64,000 nucleotides of DNA from Lelliottia wanjuensis (GCF_030238365.1 NZ_JASSOT010000054.1:150555-214554); one strand, 5' to 3'. Counted from the stretch's first letter, positions 18,752 through 28,076 are shown. Notes: generated from the letters alone by a model not told the origin. Translations and numbers: made by a program.

Positions 18752-19168
18752 ATGCTGCAATCACTGAACCACCTCACGTTGGCCGTCAGCAACCTGCAAA
18801 CCAGCGTGAATTTCTGGCGCGATCTGCTGGGGTTGTCACTCCATGCGCAGTGGGACACGGGCGCATATCTCACCTGCGGCGACCTCTGGTTGTGCCTGTC
18901 TTTCGACGAAACTCGCAACTACGTTCCGCCTGAGAAGAGCGACTACACCCACTATGCGTTCAGCGTGGCACCCGAAGATTTTGACGCTTTCTCGCACAAG
19001 CTGGAGCAGGCTGGCGTCACCGTCTGGAAAACCAATAAAAGCGAAGGGGCGTCGTTCTATTTTCTCGACCCGGACGGACATAAGCTGGAATTGCACGTGG
19101 GTGATATCGCCGCGCGACTGGCGGCGTGTCGGGAAAAAACCTATGCGGGGATGCGGTTTTATTCTTAG
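18752..19168 (+). CDS. fosA: Fosfomycin resistance glutathione transferase FosA
   Basis: 138 residues, vicinal-oxygen-chelate fold. Metal ligands His7, His67 and Glu113 (in HKLELH) are present, with the KSEGASFYF substrate loop and DPDGH. Adds glutathione to the epoxide of fosfomycin with Mn2+ and K+. Chromosomal fosA genes are intrinsic to Enterobacter, Klebsiella and Leclercia. It is divergent from the trpS2 leader with overlapping promoter space of about 45 bases, and convergent with a VOC gene whose stop overlaps by four bases. Confidence 0.93.
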   Translation: MLQSLNHLTLAVSNLQTSVNFWRDLLGLSLHAQWDTGAYLTCGDLWLCLSFDETRNYVPPEKSDYTHYAFSVAPEDFDAFSHKLEQAGVTVWKTNKSEGASFYFLDPDGHKLELHVGDIAARLAACREKTYAGMRFYS

Positions 19169-19557
19169 AACGACTCCCCAACCAGCTCAATCCGGTTCCC
19201 GTCCGGGTCGGCGATCACCGCTTCGTAAAACCCGTCCCCCGTCATGCGCGGCGCGCTCAGAAGCGTGCCGTTCTGCTGCGCCTGTTCCGCCATGCGATCC
19301 ACATTGGCTTTGCTGCCGACGTTGAGGGCGATATGCGCCCAGCCGACGAATTCTGGATGCGCGGGCGCATCGACCAGTTCCGGGAGCGTCATCAGCTCAA
19401 TCGTCGGGCCGTCGGTGAGCGTAATAAAGTGCGACTCAAAGCCAGGGCGGTTTTTGCTGGTGTATTTCTCGTTGCTGCGACCACTAAAAACCGTTTCCCA
19501 GAACTGAACCTGAGCGGACAGGTTGCGGGTCCAGACTGCGACATGTGCAATGTTCAT
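19165..19557 (-). CDS. VOC (glyoxalase/bleomycin-resistance fold) protein
   Basis: 130 residues with the paired beta-alpha-beta-beta-beta modules of the VOC superfamily: HVAVWTRNL at the start (His5 as metal ligand), WAHIALNV in the middle and [10 protein letters not shown] (Glu as ligand) at the end. Could be a lyase, dioxygenase or resistance protein; function unknown. Its ATG overlaps the stop of a 59-codon ORF upstream (ATGA), so the two are coupled. Confidence 0.82.
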   Translation of the reverse strand: MNIAHVAVWTRNLSAQVQFWETVFSGRSNEKYTSKNRPGFESHFITLTDGPTIELMTLPELVDAPAHPEFVGWAHIALNVGSKANVDRMAEQAQQNGTLLSAPRMTGDGFYEAVIADPDGNRIELVGESF

Positions 19558-19733
19558 ATTAAGCCTCGTTGTTTGCTGCGCGTAGTTGAGTGATGTTCCT
19601 GGAACCGGGCGGGTAACTCTTCGCGGTGCACTTTCTGCTGCGAACGCTCCGTGTGGCTGACGGGCTGGAACCAGAATCCGTCGTAAGGCTGGTTAGCCAC
19701 AAGCGGGTGAGACGGTTTACTGCGTTTCATCAT
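19554..19733 (-). CDS. Small basic hypothetical protein, coupled to VOC gene
   Basis: 59 residues from the ATGATG at 19733, with a strong ribosome site GGAAGGGAG 5 bases upstream. Polar and basic, without membrane segment or known motif; one aromatic cluster (DGFWFQPV). The stop overlaps the start of the VOC gene as ATGA, which argues that it is translated. Function unknown. Confidence 0.6.
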   Translation of the reverse strand: MMKRSKPSHPLVANQPYDGFWFQPVSHTERSQQKVHREELPARFQEHHSTTRSKQRGLI

Positions 19734-19826
19734 CAGGCTCCCTTCCAGGTTGCATCGATTGACAGGCTGAGCGTCATGCAACATTATGCGCATTGATGCT
19801 CGATTTGGATTTTAACAGGACTCTTT

Positions 19827-20597
19827 ATGCTCGATTATGCTGTTTTTCCGGAACAACGACAAGACCTGATCCGCAAGATCCTTCAGGAGAACGGCAGGGT
19901 GGTCTGCACGGAATTAGCGACGCAAATGAAAGTCTCTGAGCACACGATTCGCCGTGATTTACATGAGCTTAGCAAAGAAGGACTGTGCAAAAAGGTCTAC
20001 GGAGGCGCGGTGCTTCAGCTGCCGGATGCGGGAAACTTTCTTGCCCGCGAGCAAAAAAATCCTGCAAAAAAAGACATGATCGCGCAGAAAGCGGCAACCT
20101 TTATCAAACCCGGCAGCTGCATTTTTATGGATACCGGCACCACCAACCTGGCGCTGGCGAAGGCATTGCCAGCGGATTTGAACGTCACGATCGTGACCAA
20201 CTCTCCGGCGATCGCGGCCGAGCTGCTGCGCCATCCTCTGTGCGAAGTGATCATGACCGGCGGGCAGATCCAGCGCGCCTCGGGCGGCGCGGTCGGGGCG
20301 ACGGCGGCCAGTCAGATCCAGGGGATTATTTTCGATCAGGCCTTTATCGGCGGCTGTGCGATGGACCCCGAAATGGGGCTGACCGGCTTTGATTTTGCCG
20401 ACTGCGAGTTCAAGAAAACGGTGATCGCCCAAAGCAATCAGACCATCGTGGCGCTGACCACCGACAAAATCCCCGGCGTGGCGCGCTTCGTGGTCGCGAA
20501 AACCCGTGATATCGACGTGCTGGTGGTGGAAGCGAGCATGAACCCGGATGTTCTCAGCGCGTTCGCGACCCAGGATGTTCGCATTGTGTGCGCCTGA
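19827..20597 (+). CDS. DeoR/GlpR-family transcriptional regulator
   Basis: 256 residues. DeoR-type helix-turn-helix near residues 8-55 (RQDLIRKILQ through VSEHTIRRDLHEL and the KVYGGAV wing), then a DeoR C-terminal sensor domain with DTGTTNLALA (sugar-phosphate binding). Such regulators respond to phosphorylated sugars. Nearest downstream gene is a ClpP paralogue 64 bases away; whether it is the target is unknown. Confidence 0.87.
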   Translation: MLDYAVFPEQRQDLIRKILQENGRVVCTELATQMKVSEHTIRRDLHELSKEGLCKKVYGGAVLQLPDAGNFLAREQKNPAKKDMIAQKAATFIKPGSCIFMDTGTTNLALAKALPADLNVTIVTNSPAIAAELLRHPLCEVIMTGGQIQRASGGAVGATAASQIQGIIFDQAFIGGCAMDPEMGLTGFDFADCEFKKTVIAQSNQTIVALTTDKIPGVARFVVAKTRDIDVLVVEASMNPDVLSAFATQDVRIVCA

Positions 20598-20661
20598 CGA
20601 CTTTGCCTGGCAAAACAGGCTACACTCTGACTTTGAGCGCTAAAAGCCGAGGATAACAACA

Positions 20662-21267
20662 ATGCACTTCACACAGAAAGATCGCGATAACACAGAAAAA
20701 TCAGAAGGGAAAAACGGCGCGGGCGCACTTGCGCAGAAATTGCTCGAGTCCCGCTCGATCATCATCTCCGGCGAAATTGACCAGGCGCTGGCCGAGAAAG
20801 TGATCACTCAGATGATCCTGCTGCAAAGCGTGAGCAACGATCCGATCAAGCTGTACATCAACAGCCAGGGCGGCCACGTGGAAGCGGGCGATACCATCCA
20901 CGACTTTATCAAGTTCATCCGCCCGGACGTGCACGTGATCGGCACCGGCTGGGTGGCGAGCGCCGGGATCACCATCTTCCTGGCGGCGAAAAAAGAGCAC
21001 CGCTATGCGCTGCCAAATACCCGCTTCATGATCCATCAGCCGCTGGGCGGCGTGCGTGGTCAGGCAACGGATATTGAGATCGAAGCGCGCGAGATCATCC
21101 GCATGCTGGATCGCGTGAACAAGCTGATTGCTGACGCCACCGGCCAGCCGCTGGAAAAAGTGAAAAAAGACACCGACCGTAACTTCTGGATGTCTCCTGG
21201 CGAGGCGCTGGATTACGGCATCGTCGGCAAGATCATCACCCAGTATGACGAGCTGAAACTCGATTAA
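20662..21267 (+). CDS. ClpP-like serine protease subunit (paralogue)
   Basis: 201 residues, S14 family. Catalytic Ser100 in GWVASAG (the housekeeping ClpP has the GQAASMGA form), His125 in RFMIHQPLGG, and an Asp at 170 or 172 in KKDTDRNF. The sequence and the lack of clpX next to it show it is not the main clpP, which lies elsewhere. Could form a separate or mixed tetradecamer, or work with ClpA/ClpX. Ribosome site GAGGATAAC. Preceded by a DeoR regulator. Confidence 0.85.
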   Translation: MHFTQKDRDNTEKSEGKNGAGALAQKLLESRSIIISGEIDQALAEKVITQMILLQSVSNDPIKLYINSQGGHVEAGDTIHDFIKFIRPDVHVIGTGWVASAGITIFLAAKKEHRYALPNTRFMIHQPLGGVRGQATDIEIEAREIIRMLDRVNKLIADATGQPLEKVKKDTDRNFWMSPGEALDYGIVGKIITQYDELKLD

Positions 21268-21278
21268 GTGTTCCAGAA

Positions 21279-21297
21279 AGCGCCCGGTACGGGCGCT
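21279..21297. terminator. Hairpin between clpP-like and SH3-like genes
   Basis: Stem AGCGCCC / GGGCGCT with GGTAC loop, in the short gap between convergent genes and touching the stop of the minus-strand gene. No T run. Confidence 0.55.
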
Positions 21298-21592
21298 ATC
21301 GTTCATGTAAAACGATCGCCGTCCAGGTGGGTCTGGTGATTTCCGGAAACTCCGGATACGGCTCCAGCCGCGTACAAGCCCCCGCCCAGATATAGGTATC
21401 TTCTCCCACCCGATACCAGTGCGCATTGCCCTCCACCGCATCACCCACCACCGCCCCCTGAATCGTCACGCGACTCCCGGCAGGCAGCTCATTCGCGACG
21501 GGCGAAAATACCGACGGATTATCTCTGCGAGTGAAAACACCCATCGTGGTTTTCACGTTTCCAGAAACCGGGAGTTCAGTGAAGTCGCTCAT
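21296..21592 (-). CDS. SH3-like domain hypothetical protein
   Basis: 98 residues, no signal peptide. Pattern of a bacterial SH3 domain (residues about 17-78): LPAGSRVTIQG, then HWYRVGEDTYIWAGACTRLE, like domains that bind peptidoglycan or other proteins. Function unknown. Confidence 0.65.
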   Translation of the reverse strand: MSDFTELPVSGNVKTTMGVFTRRDNPSVFSPVANELPAGSRVTIQGAVVGDAVEGNAHWYRVGEDTYIWAGACTRLEPYPEFPEITRPTWTAIVLHER

Positions 21593-21793
21593 ATCGCCTC
21601 GTGACAGTGCGCGCTTATTAATTAACGATATAAGCCGCTAAGGATCGGGCGATAACCATAAAGGCTGAAACTGTCACGGTGTGTCATGCGAACGGTTGAA
21701 GGGGCAATTGGCGGGCAATTGACCCACGACAAAGCAGCCGCCCGGCCCGTCTCTCATAATCGCACCTGTTTCCCTTCTCACTGGTGCTTTCCC

Positions 21794-22915
21794 ATGGCGT
21801 ATCAACTGAATCTCAACTGGCCAGAATTTCTCGAAAAATACTGGCAAAAACAACCCGTTGTGCTGAAAAATGCCTTCCCGAATTTTGTCGATCCGATCAC
21901 GCCTGATGAGCTGGCGGGCCTGGCGATGGAGCCGGAAGTCGACAGCCGTCTGGTCAGCCATTTCAACGGTGAGTGGCAGGCGAGCAACGGACCTTTCGAA
22001 CACTTTGACGGTCTGGGTGAAAACGGCTGGTCGCTGCTGGCGCAGGCGGTGAACCACTGGCATATGCCGTCCGCTGAGCTGGTGCGCCCATTCCGCGTGC
22101 TGCCGGACTGGCGTCTCGACGATCTTATGATCTCCTACTCGGTGCCTGGCGGCGGCGTTGGCCCGCATATCGATCAGTACGATGTGTTTATTATTCAGGG
22201 CATGGGAAGCCGCCGCTGGCGCGTGGGCGATAAGCTGCCGATGCGTCAGTTCTGCCCGCATCCGGCGCTGTTGCACGTTGATCCGTTTACGCCGATCATC
22301 GACGAAGATCTGGAGCCGGGCGATATCCTCTATATTCCGCCTGGATTCCCGCACGACGGCTTCACGCACGAAACCGCGCTGAACTACTCCGTCGGTTTCC
22401 GTGGGTCAAACGGCCGCGACCTGATCAGCAGCTTCGCTGACTACGCGCTGGAAAACGATCTGGGCGGCGAGCACTACAGCGATCCGGATCTGACCTGTCG
22501 CGAACATCCGGGCCGCGTGGAGCAGTACGAACTCGATCGCCTGCGCAGCATGATGATCGAGATGATCAGCCAGCCGGAAGATTTCAAAAAATGGTTCGGC
22601 AGCTTTGTCAGCACCCCGCGTCACGAGCTGGATATCGCCGCGGCGGAACCGGCCTACGAACCGGAAGAAGTGCTCGATGCCCTGCAGGGCGGCGAAACCC
22701 TGTCTCGTCTGAGCGGTCTGCGCGTGCTGAACGTCGGCGGCAGCTTCTTCATCAACAGCGAACAGCTGGAAACGGCGGATGCGAAAGCCGCTGACGTGCT
22801 GTGCCGCTACACCGAGTTTGGCCAGGACGAACTGGGCGACGCGCTGCAAAACCCGGCGTTTGTCGCTGAGCTGACGGATCTGATCAACCAGGGCTACTGG
22901 TACTTCGAAGAGTAA
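21794..22915 (+). CDS. roxA: RoxA-type ribosomal protein L16 arginine hydroxylase
   Basis: 373 residues, the exact length of E. coli RoxA (YcfD). JmjC-type 2-oxoglutarate/Fe(II) oxygenase: ligands His125 and Asp127 (GPHIDQYD) and His187 (GFPHDGF), dimerisation and winged-helix C-terminal parts present. Known: RoxA hydroxylates Arg81 of ribosomal protein L16. The ATG at 21794 is chosen; an in-frame extension from 21686 has no family support. In E. coli the gene lies near phoPQ, not here, and several parts of the protein differ from my memory of E. coli RoxA, so this may be a paralogue. Confidence 0.82.
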   Translation: MAYQLNLNWPEFLEKYWQKQPVVLKNAFPNFVDPITPDELAGLAMEPEVDSRLVSHFNGEWQASNGPFEHFDGLGENGWSLLAQAVNHWHMPSAELVRPFRVLPDWRLDDLMISYSVPGGGVGPHIDQYDVFIIQGMGSRRWRVGDKLPMRQFCPHPALLHVDPFTPIIDEDLEPGDILYIPPGFPHDGFTHETALNYSVGFRGSNGRDLISSFADYALENDLGGEHYSDPDLTCREHPGRVEQYELDRLRSMMIEMISQPEDFKKWFGSFVSTPRHELDIAAAEPAYEPEEVLDALQGGETLSRLSGLRVLNVGGSFFINSEQLETADAKAADVLCRYTEFGQDELGDALQNPAFVAELTDLINQGYWYFEE

Positions 22916-23001
22916 TCCGCTCGATGAACATGGCGGCGGCGTAGCCTTTGCGCCGCCGCAATGTTATGGTTCCTGCGTCATCCGTCCACGCAAACGCCAT
23001 C

Positions 23002-23976
23002 ATGAACCTTGCCGCACAGCCTGATCTATCAACCAAACGCCTGTTCTGCGTGGAAGATTTTATTGGCTTCGGCGAGCGCTACGGCATCGATTATCGCTTT
23101 CCGCATCTGGCAGACAACGCCCGTCACGACAGCCCGGTTCTGCACGGGGATGTCGAAGAGATGACTCTCTCCTCCGGTATTTCCCTGACGCACTCCGACG
23201 TGCGCGTGCTCCAGCCCTATGAAACCACCTCTCGCCACAGCAGCCCGCTTTATATGCTGGTGGTGCTGGAAGGGTGCGTCACGCTGACGCTGAACGGCGA
23301 GGAGTATCGGGTGCTGCCGGGGATGGCGTTCAGCTCGCAGCTGAGCGAACAGCAGGCGATGAGTGCCCGGCACGACGCAGATTGCACCCTGAAAACCCTC
23401 TCTTTTGGCGTCTATCCGAACCATGCCGATTGTGAGAGCTTACTGGAAACACTGCTCCTGGAATGGCAGCGCCTGCATGCGCCGACGTTCGTCTGGCCGG
23501 TGCCGGGGTTTGTGCTGATCGGCATTCAGCATGCGCAGCAGAAAGGGCTGAACGCCGTGTCGCGCAAGCTGTTGCTCGAAGGGCTGATGTATCAGCTGCT
23601 CGGACACGGTCTGAATCAGTGCCAGCCGCAGGCGGCTCGCGGCGCTCTGCCGCCATGCGGGGAGTTTGCGCGTCTGGAACGTATCCGGCGCATGCTGGAA
23701 CAGTCGCCAGAACAGGAATACAGCCTCGCGCAGCTGGCGACACAGGCGGCGATGAGCCCGGGCAGCCTGCGGACCAAGTTCCGCCACGCCTACGGCAAAA
23801 CCGTGTTTGATTATCTGCGCGACTGCCGTCTCGAGCTGGCGCGCCGCTATCTGCTGGAAGGGCACAGCGTGCAGCAGGCCGCGTGGATGTCCGGCTATCA
23901 GCACGCGACCAACTTCTCCACCGCGTTTCGCCGTCGATACGGCATCTCCCCCGGCGATCTGCGCCGACACGGCTAA
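23002..23976 (+). CDS. AraC-family transcriptional regulator
   Basis: 324 residues from the ATG at 23002 (earlier in-frame starts at 22948 and 22963 are possible; none has a clear ribosome site). N-terminal cupin-like sensor (VVLEGCVTLTLNGEEY) and two C-terminal helix-turn-helices: SLAQLATQAAMSPGSLRTKF and QQAAWMSGYQHATNFSTAF. It lies 139 bases before a TonB-dependent siderophore receptor on the same strand, the layout of PchR/YbtA-type siderophore-sensing regulators. Regulation of that receptor is inferred. Confidence 0.83.
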   Translation: MNLAAQPDLSTKRLFCVEDFIGFGERYGIDYRFPHLADNARHDSPVLHGDVEEMTLSSGISLTHSDVRVLQPYETTSRHSSPLYMLVVLEGCVTLTLNGEEYRVLPGMAFSSQLSEQQAMSARHDADCTLKTLSFGVYPNHADCESLLETLLLEWQRLHAPTFVWPVPGFVLIGIQHAQQKGLNAVSRKLLLEGLMYQLLGHGLNQCQPQAARGALPPCGEFARLERIRRMLEQSPEQEYSLAQLATQAAMSPGSLRTKFRHAYGKTVFDYLRDCRLELARRYLLEGHSVQQAAWMSGYQHATNFSTAFRRRYGISPGDLRRHG

Positions 23977-24070
23977 CGCACTTTTCCCCATCGCGCGAAT
24001 GTCTCGCGCACAGTTTGTCATTGCGCATACGTCACCTGGCGTTACGCATAGCTGTTTGCGATCTCAAAAA

Positions 24071-24089
24071 GGTAATAATTCTTATTAAC
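24071..24089. promoter_or_regulatory. Fur box of the siderophore receptor gene
   Basis: GGTAATAATTCTTATTAAC matches 13 of 19 positions of the Fur consensus GATAATGATAATCATTATC and ends 26 bases before the receptor ATG. Confidence 0.6.
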
Positions 24090-24115
24090 AATTAGAAATA
24101 CCTTTGGAGACTTTC

Positions 24116-26206
24116 ATGTTCGCTCAATCACGGCTGGCACTGCTGGTGGGATGCGTTACCGGCAGCGTCGCGTTCCCTTTGCTGGCGCAGGATACGCCGA
24201 AAAACGACACCGTCGTTGTCACCTCGCAAATGCAGAGTGGCGCGACCAAGCTTGAAACGCCGGATATCGAAACCCCGCAGTCCGTGTCGATCGTGACGCG
24301 CGAGCAGTTCGAAGAGCAGGGCGCGACCAGCGTGCGCCAGGCGGTGAGCTATACGCCGGGCGTCTACAGCAACCAGATCGGTGCGTCGAATCGCTTTGAC
24401 TACATTGTGCTGCGCGGCTTCTCCGACGGCAGCCTGGACAACGTCTATCTCGACGGCCTGAAGATGATGGGGGATACCAACTCCCACAGCTCGCTGGTGG
24501 TCGATCCCTGGTTCCTGGAAAATATTGAAGTGGTGCGCGGCCCGGCATCGGTGTTGTACGGCCGTTCATCGCCAGGCGGGATTGTGGCGCTCACCTCGCG
24601 CAAACCTTCCTTTGATGCGGGCGGTGAAATCAAACTCTTCGCCGGGAATAACGACCAGCGCGGGGCGATGTTCGATGTCACCGGGCCGCTGGATGACAAC
24701 GACCGCGTGGCCGCCCGTCTGAGCGGGATGACTCGCTACGCCGATTCCCAGTTCGGCCCGCTGAAAGAAGAGCGTTACGCGCTGATGCCGAGCCTGACCT
24801 GGCGCATCACCGACAACACGCGCCTCGATCTGATGGCCTATCTGCATCGCGATCCGGAAGGCGGGAGCCACTCCGGCCTGCCGTATGAAGGCACTGTGGT
24901 TCCTCACGACGGCCATAAAATTTCCAATACCTTCTTTGAAGGCGAGGACGATTACGACAAATATGATCGTCGCGAGAACATGGTCGGGTACAACATCGAG
25001 CATATGTTCGATAGCGGCTGGTCGGTGCGCCAGAAGCTGCGCTACCTGCATACCAAAGTCGAGCTGAATCAGGTGTATGCCGCGGGCTGGCTGAACGAAA
25101 CGGATCTCAATCGCGGCTATTCCGGCTCTGACGAGAAGATGAACGCCATCACTCTCGATAACCAGGTCGACGGCAGTTTCGACACCTGGGCGGTGAACCA
25201 TCGGGTGCTGATCGGTCTGGATTATCAGGATCGCAGCAACAACACCACTGGCTATTACGGCGACTTCCCGCCGATCAACGCCTTCCATCCGGTGTACGGC
25301 GCGAAGCCGAACTCCATCACCATGTACAGCAAAGAGAAGCACAAGCTGCGACAGACCGGCTACTACCTGCAGGATCAGATGTCGCTTGACCGCTGGCGTC
25401 TGACCCTGGGCGGGCGTTACGACCAGGTGAGTGTGTCTAACATCGACAAGCTCAACAGCAGCCGCAGCGATCTGGATAAGAACAACTTCAGCAGCCGTGC
25501 GGCGCTGCTGTATCTGTTCGACAACGGTATCGCGCCGTACATCAGCTACTCCACCGCGTTCACGCCGACCAGTTTTGCCGATGAGAACGGCCAGATCCTC
25601 GACCCGATGAAGGGCAAGCAGTGGGAAGCGGGCGTGAAGGTTGAGCCGGAAGGGATGAACAGCCAGTTCAGCGCGTCGGTGTTCCGCATCAATCAGAAAA
25701 ACATCGCCACCAAAGAGGAGCCGACGGATCCGTATCGTTCCATCGGTGAGATTGAATCGGAAGGCGTGGAGCTGGAAGCGATTGGCCAGCTGACCGACAG
25801 CCTGCGCGTGCAGGCGGCGTATACCTATACGGATATTCGCTACAAGAAGAGCAGCCCGGAAGAAGAGGGCAAACGCGCGGTCTACGCCCCGCGTAACATG
25901 GCCAGCACCTGGCTGAGCTACGACGTCAAAACCGGTCCGCTGGACGGTCTGACGCTCGGTTCCGGCGTGCGTTACGTGAACGGCGTGACCAGCGATCGCC
26001 AGAACACGCACACGCTGCCGTCTTATACGCTGGTGGATTTAGCGGTGGGATACGATCTGTCGAAGCTGGGTGTGAAGGGGCTGAGCGCGCAGTTGAACGT
26101 CAATAACCTGACGGACGAAAGCTACGTGGCGGCGTGTAACTCGCTCTCTTATTGCTACTTTGGGGCGGAGCGCAGCATCGTGGGGAGCGTGTCCTGGAAG
26201 TTCTGA
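24116..26206 (+). CDS. TonB-dependent ferric-siderophore receptor (FoxA/FhuA-like)
   Basis: 696 residues; ATG after TGGAGA, preferred to an in-frame TTG at 24104. Signal peptide of about 25 residues ending near LLAQ, TonB box DTVVVTSQ, plug domain (about 50-160, with RGF and GPASVLYGRSSPGGIV), then a 22-strand barrel ending in SVSWKF with terminal Phe. The late CNSLSYCYFGAERS segment is typical of hydroxamate-siderophore receptors such as FhuA and FoxA. Imports a ferric hydroxamate siderophore through the outer membrane; exact ligand unknown. Fur box upstream and AraC regulator before it. Confidence 0.85.
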   Translation: MFAQSRLALLVGCVTGSVAFPLLAQDTPKNDTVVVTSQMQSGATKLETPDIETPQSVSIVTREQFEEQGATSVRQAVSYTPGVYSNQIGASNRFDYIVLRGFSDGSLDNVYLDGLKMMGDTNSHSSLVVDPWFLENIEVVRGPASVLYGRSSPGGIVALTSRKPSFDAGGEIKLFAGNNDQRGAMFDVTGPLDDNDRVAARLSGMTRYADSQFGPLKEERYALMPSLTWRITDNTRLDLMAYLHRDPEGGSHSGLPYEGTVVPHDGHKISNTFFEGEDDYDKYDRRENMVGYNIEHMFDSGWSVRQKLRYLHTKVELNQVYAAGWLNETDLNRGYSGSDEKMNAITLDNQVDGSFDTWAVNHRVLIGLDYQDRSNNTTGYYGDFPPINAFHPVYGAKPNSITMYSKEKHKLRQTGYYLQDQMSLDRWRLTLGGRYDQVSVSNIDKLNSSRSDLDKNNFSSRAALLYLFDNGIAPYISYSTAFTPTSFADENGQILDPMKGKQWEAGVKVEPEGMNSQFSASVFRINQKNIATKEEPTDPYRSIGEIESEGVELEAIGQLTDSLRVQAAYTYTDIRYKKSSPEEEGKRAVYAPRNMASTWLSYDVKTGPLDGLTLGSGVRYVNGVTSDRQNTHTLPSYTLVDLAVGYDLSKLGVKGLSAQLNVNNLTDESYVAACNSLSYCYFGAERSIVGSVSWKF

Positions 26207-26224
26207 TGTGAGTCCGTGCGGCCT

Positions 26225-26312
26225 GACGCCCGGTGGCGCTGCGCTTACCGGGCCTACGCTCCGAGGATTCGGTATTTGTAGGCCGGGTAAGGCGCAGCCG
26301 CCACCCGGCAAA
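26225..26312. repeat. BIME (two REP units)
   Basis: Two oppositely oriented REP palindromes (GCCCGGTGGCGCTGCGCTTA and GGCCGGGTAAGGCGCAGCC types) between convergent genes. Confidence 0.85.
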
Positions 26313-26313
26313 C

Positions 26314-27729
26314 CTACTCCTCCATGGCGATATAAATCGCCTCGCCCATTTTCTTCAACGCCTCGCGGTTTTTCTCGGTGGGCGGCAGGGCGACGTTGAT
26401 CCGCAGGCAGTTACGATACTTCCCCGAGGCGGAAAACAACGACCCCGCCGCCGCCTGAATTTTCAGCGCACACAGCTGTTTACTGACGCACACCATATCC
26501 ACCTGTTCCGGCAACTCCACCCACAGCAAAAAACTCCCTTTAGGTCGCGTTACGCAGATCTCACACGGGAAATACTGCCGCACCCAGCAGGTATAACGCT
26601 CCATATTTTGCTGATAAATCTGGCGCATACGCCGCAGATGCCGGTGATAATGCCCGTCGCGGATAAACGCCGCGACCGCCATCTGCGTGGCCGGAACGTT
26701 AAACCCGCCCGCCGCGTATTTCATGTGCATCACCCGGTCGTAATAGCGGCCCGGCACAATCCAGCCGACGCGCAGCCCCGGCGCGACGGTTTTGGTAAAC
26801 GAACTGCACAGCAACACCCGCCCGTCAATATCGAACGAGTGAATGGTGCGCGGACGCGGATAGTCCGCCGCCAGCTCGCCGTAAATATCATCCTCGACGA
26901 TCACAATATCGTGCCGCTGCGCCAGGGCCAGCACCTGTCGTTTGCGCGCTTCCGGCATAATAAAACCGAGCGGATTGTTGCAGTTCGGCACCAGGATCAC
27001 GGCCTTGATCGGCCACTGCTCCAGCGCCAGTTCGAGGGCTTCAATGCTGATCCCGGTTTCAGGATCGGTCGGGATCTCGATCGCTTTAATATCAAACCCG
27101 CGCAGCATCTGCATAGTGCCGTGGAACGACGGCGACTCCACCGCCACGATATCCCCCGGTTTGCACACAGACAGCAGCGCCAGCGACAGCGCCCCGTGAC
27201 AGCCGTTGGTGATGACAATCTCCTCCGCCGCGACGGTCGAACCGCCGTCGAGCATCAGCCGCGCAATCTGCTCGCGCAGCTCTTTGCGTCCTTCCAGCAC
27301 GTCGTAGCTCAGCATCTCCGCCGGGTTGTGCTGCGCAATGCGGCTCATTTCGCGCCACAGGGGTTTCAGGCTCGGCTGGGTCAGATCCGGCGAGCCGCCG
27401 CCAAAGGAGATCATCTCCCGATCGCCGCGTGCATCAAGCAGCATCATCACTTCGTCCCACTGGGTCACGTCGACCGGGCGCTGAACCGGGCGGGTCATCG
27501 CCGGAACCGGCGGCAGGGCTTTTTTCTGAGAGACAAAATAGCCGGAGCGCGGCTGGGGGGTGATCAGCTGAAGATTTTCGAGGATCTGATAGGCCTGCTG
27601 AATGGTGCTGATACTGACGCCGTGCTCCTGGCTCAGCGCGCGCACCGACGGCAAACGCTCGCCGCTGCGATACAGCCCTTGTTCAATGCGCTGCGCCAGC
27701 AGATTGGCCAGATGTTGGTAACGCGTCAT
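26314..27729 (-). CDS. yjiR: MocR-type regulator/aminotransferase YjiR
   Basis: 471 residues from the ATG at 27729 (GAGGAT ribosome site 5 bases upstream; the ORF extends 25 codons further without support). GntR-type winged helix at residues 1-70 (RYQHLANLLAQRIEQG, SGERLPSVR), then a class I aminotransferase fold with the PLP-binding segment SSFTKTVAPGLRVGW (Lys is the Schiff-base residue). E. coli YjiR is the same size and is also divergent from yjiS, as here. Function of YjiR is unknown. Confidence 0.85.
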   Translation of the reverse strand: MTRYQHLANLLAQRIEQGLYRSGERLPSVRALSQEHGVSISTIQQAYQILENLQLITPQPRSGYFVSQKKALPPVPAMTRPVQRPVDVTQWDEVMMLLDARGDREMISFGGGSPDLTQPSLKPLWREMSRIAQHNPAEMLSYDVLEGRKELREQIARLMLDGGSTVAAEEIVITNGCHGALSLALLSVCKPGDIVAVESPSFHGTMQMLRGFDIKAIEIPTDPETGISIEALELALEQWPIKAVILVPNCNNPLGFIMPEARKRQVLALAQRHDIVIVEDDIYGELAADYPRPRTIHSFDIDGRVLLCSSFTKTVAPGLRVGWIVPGRYYDRVMHMKYAAGGFNVPATQMAVAAFIRDGHYHRHLRRMRQIYQQNMERYTCWVRQYFPCEICVTRPKGSFLLWVELPEQVDMVCVSKQLCALKIQAAAGSLFSASGKYRNCLRINVALPPTEKNREALKKMGEAIYIAMEE

Positions 27730-27905
27730 GCTGTATCCTCGATTATCACCATACAGATTGTTAAACCAGTACAGATCGCGGCGGAAATCGCCATGCAGAT
27801 TCATTTTTAGCGGATCTGTATGTTAAAGAAAAGTTGTTTTTGAATCTGTATTGTAAAGCCCAATTCCGACGATGATAGAGCCTCAAACAGCATGAGGAGA
27901 AGATC

Positions 27906-28076
27906 ATGGAATTCAACGAAAACCGCCCGTTCCGGCCTTTTATCGGCTTCGTTTTTGTCTGGCAGGCGTTTGTGAAATGGCGTCGTCGCGAGCAGACGCG
28001 GCGCTTACTGCAGGGCATGAGCGATGAACAGCTGCGGGATGTCGGGTTAACGCGCAATGATGCATGCAATATCTGA
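27906..28076 (+). CDS. yjiS: DUF1127 small protein YjiS
   Basis: 56 residues. MEFNENR start and a DUF1127 core: WQAFVKWRRREQTRRLLQGM then SDEQLRDVGLTRND. Very like E. coli YjiS (54 residues). Divergent from yjiR. DUF1127 proteins are small basic proteins linked in other bacteria to RNA binding and phosphate or carbon metabolism; role here unknown. Confidence 0.88.
   Translation: MEFNENRPFRPFIGFVFVWQAFVKWRRREQTRRLLQGMSDEQLRDVGLTRNDACNI

Noticed and set aside
21686..21793. N-terminal extension of RoxA
   Set aside because: Family length of 373 fits the ATG at 21794; the added part has no similarity and no ribosome site.
24566..26011. 481-codon frame opposite the siderophore receptor
   Set aside because: Antisense shadow with His/Val/Arg bias; the receptor on the plus strand is complete.
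26233..27810. 525-codon open frame on the plus strand
   Set aside because: It lies opposite yjiR, is Arg/His-rich and has no domain pattern; a shadow of GC-rich codon use.
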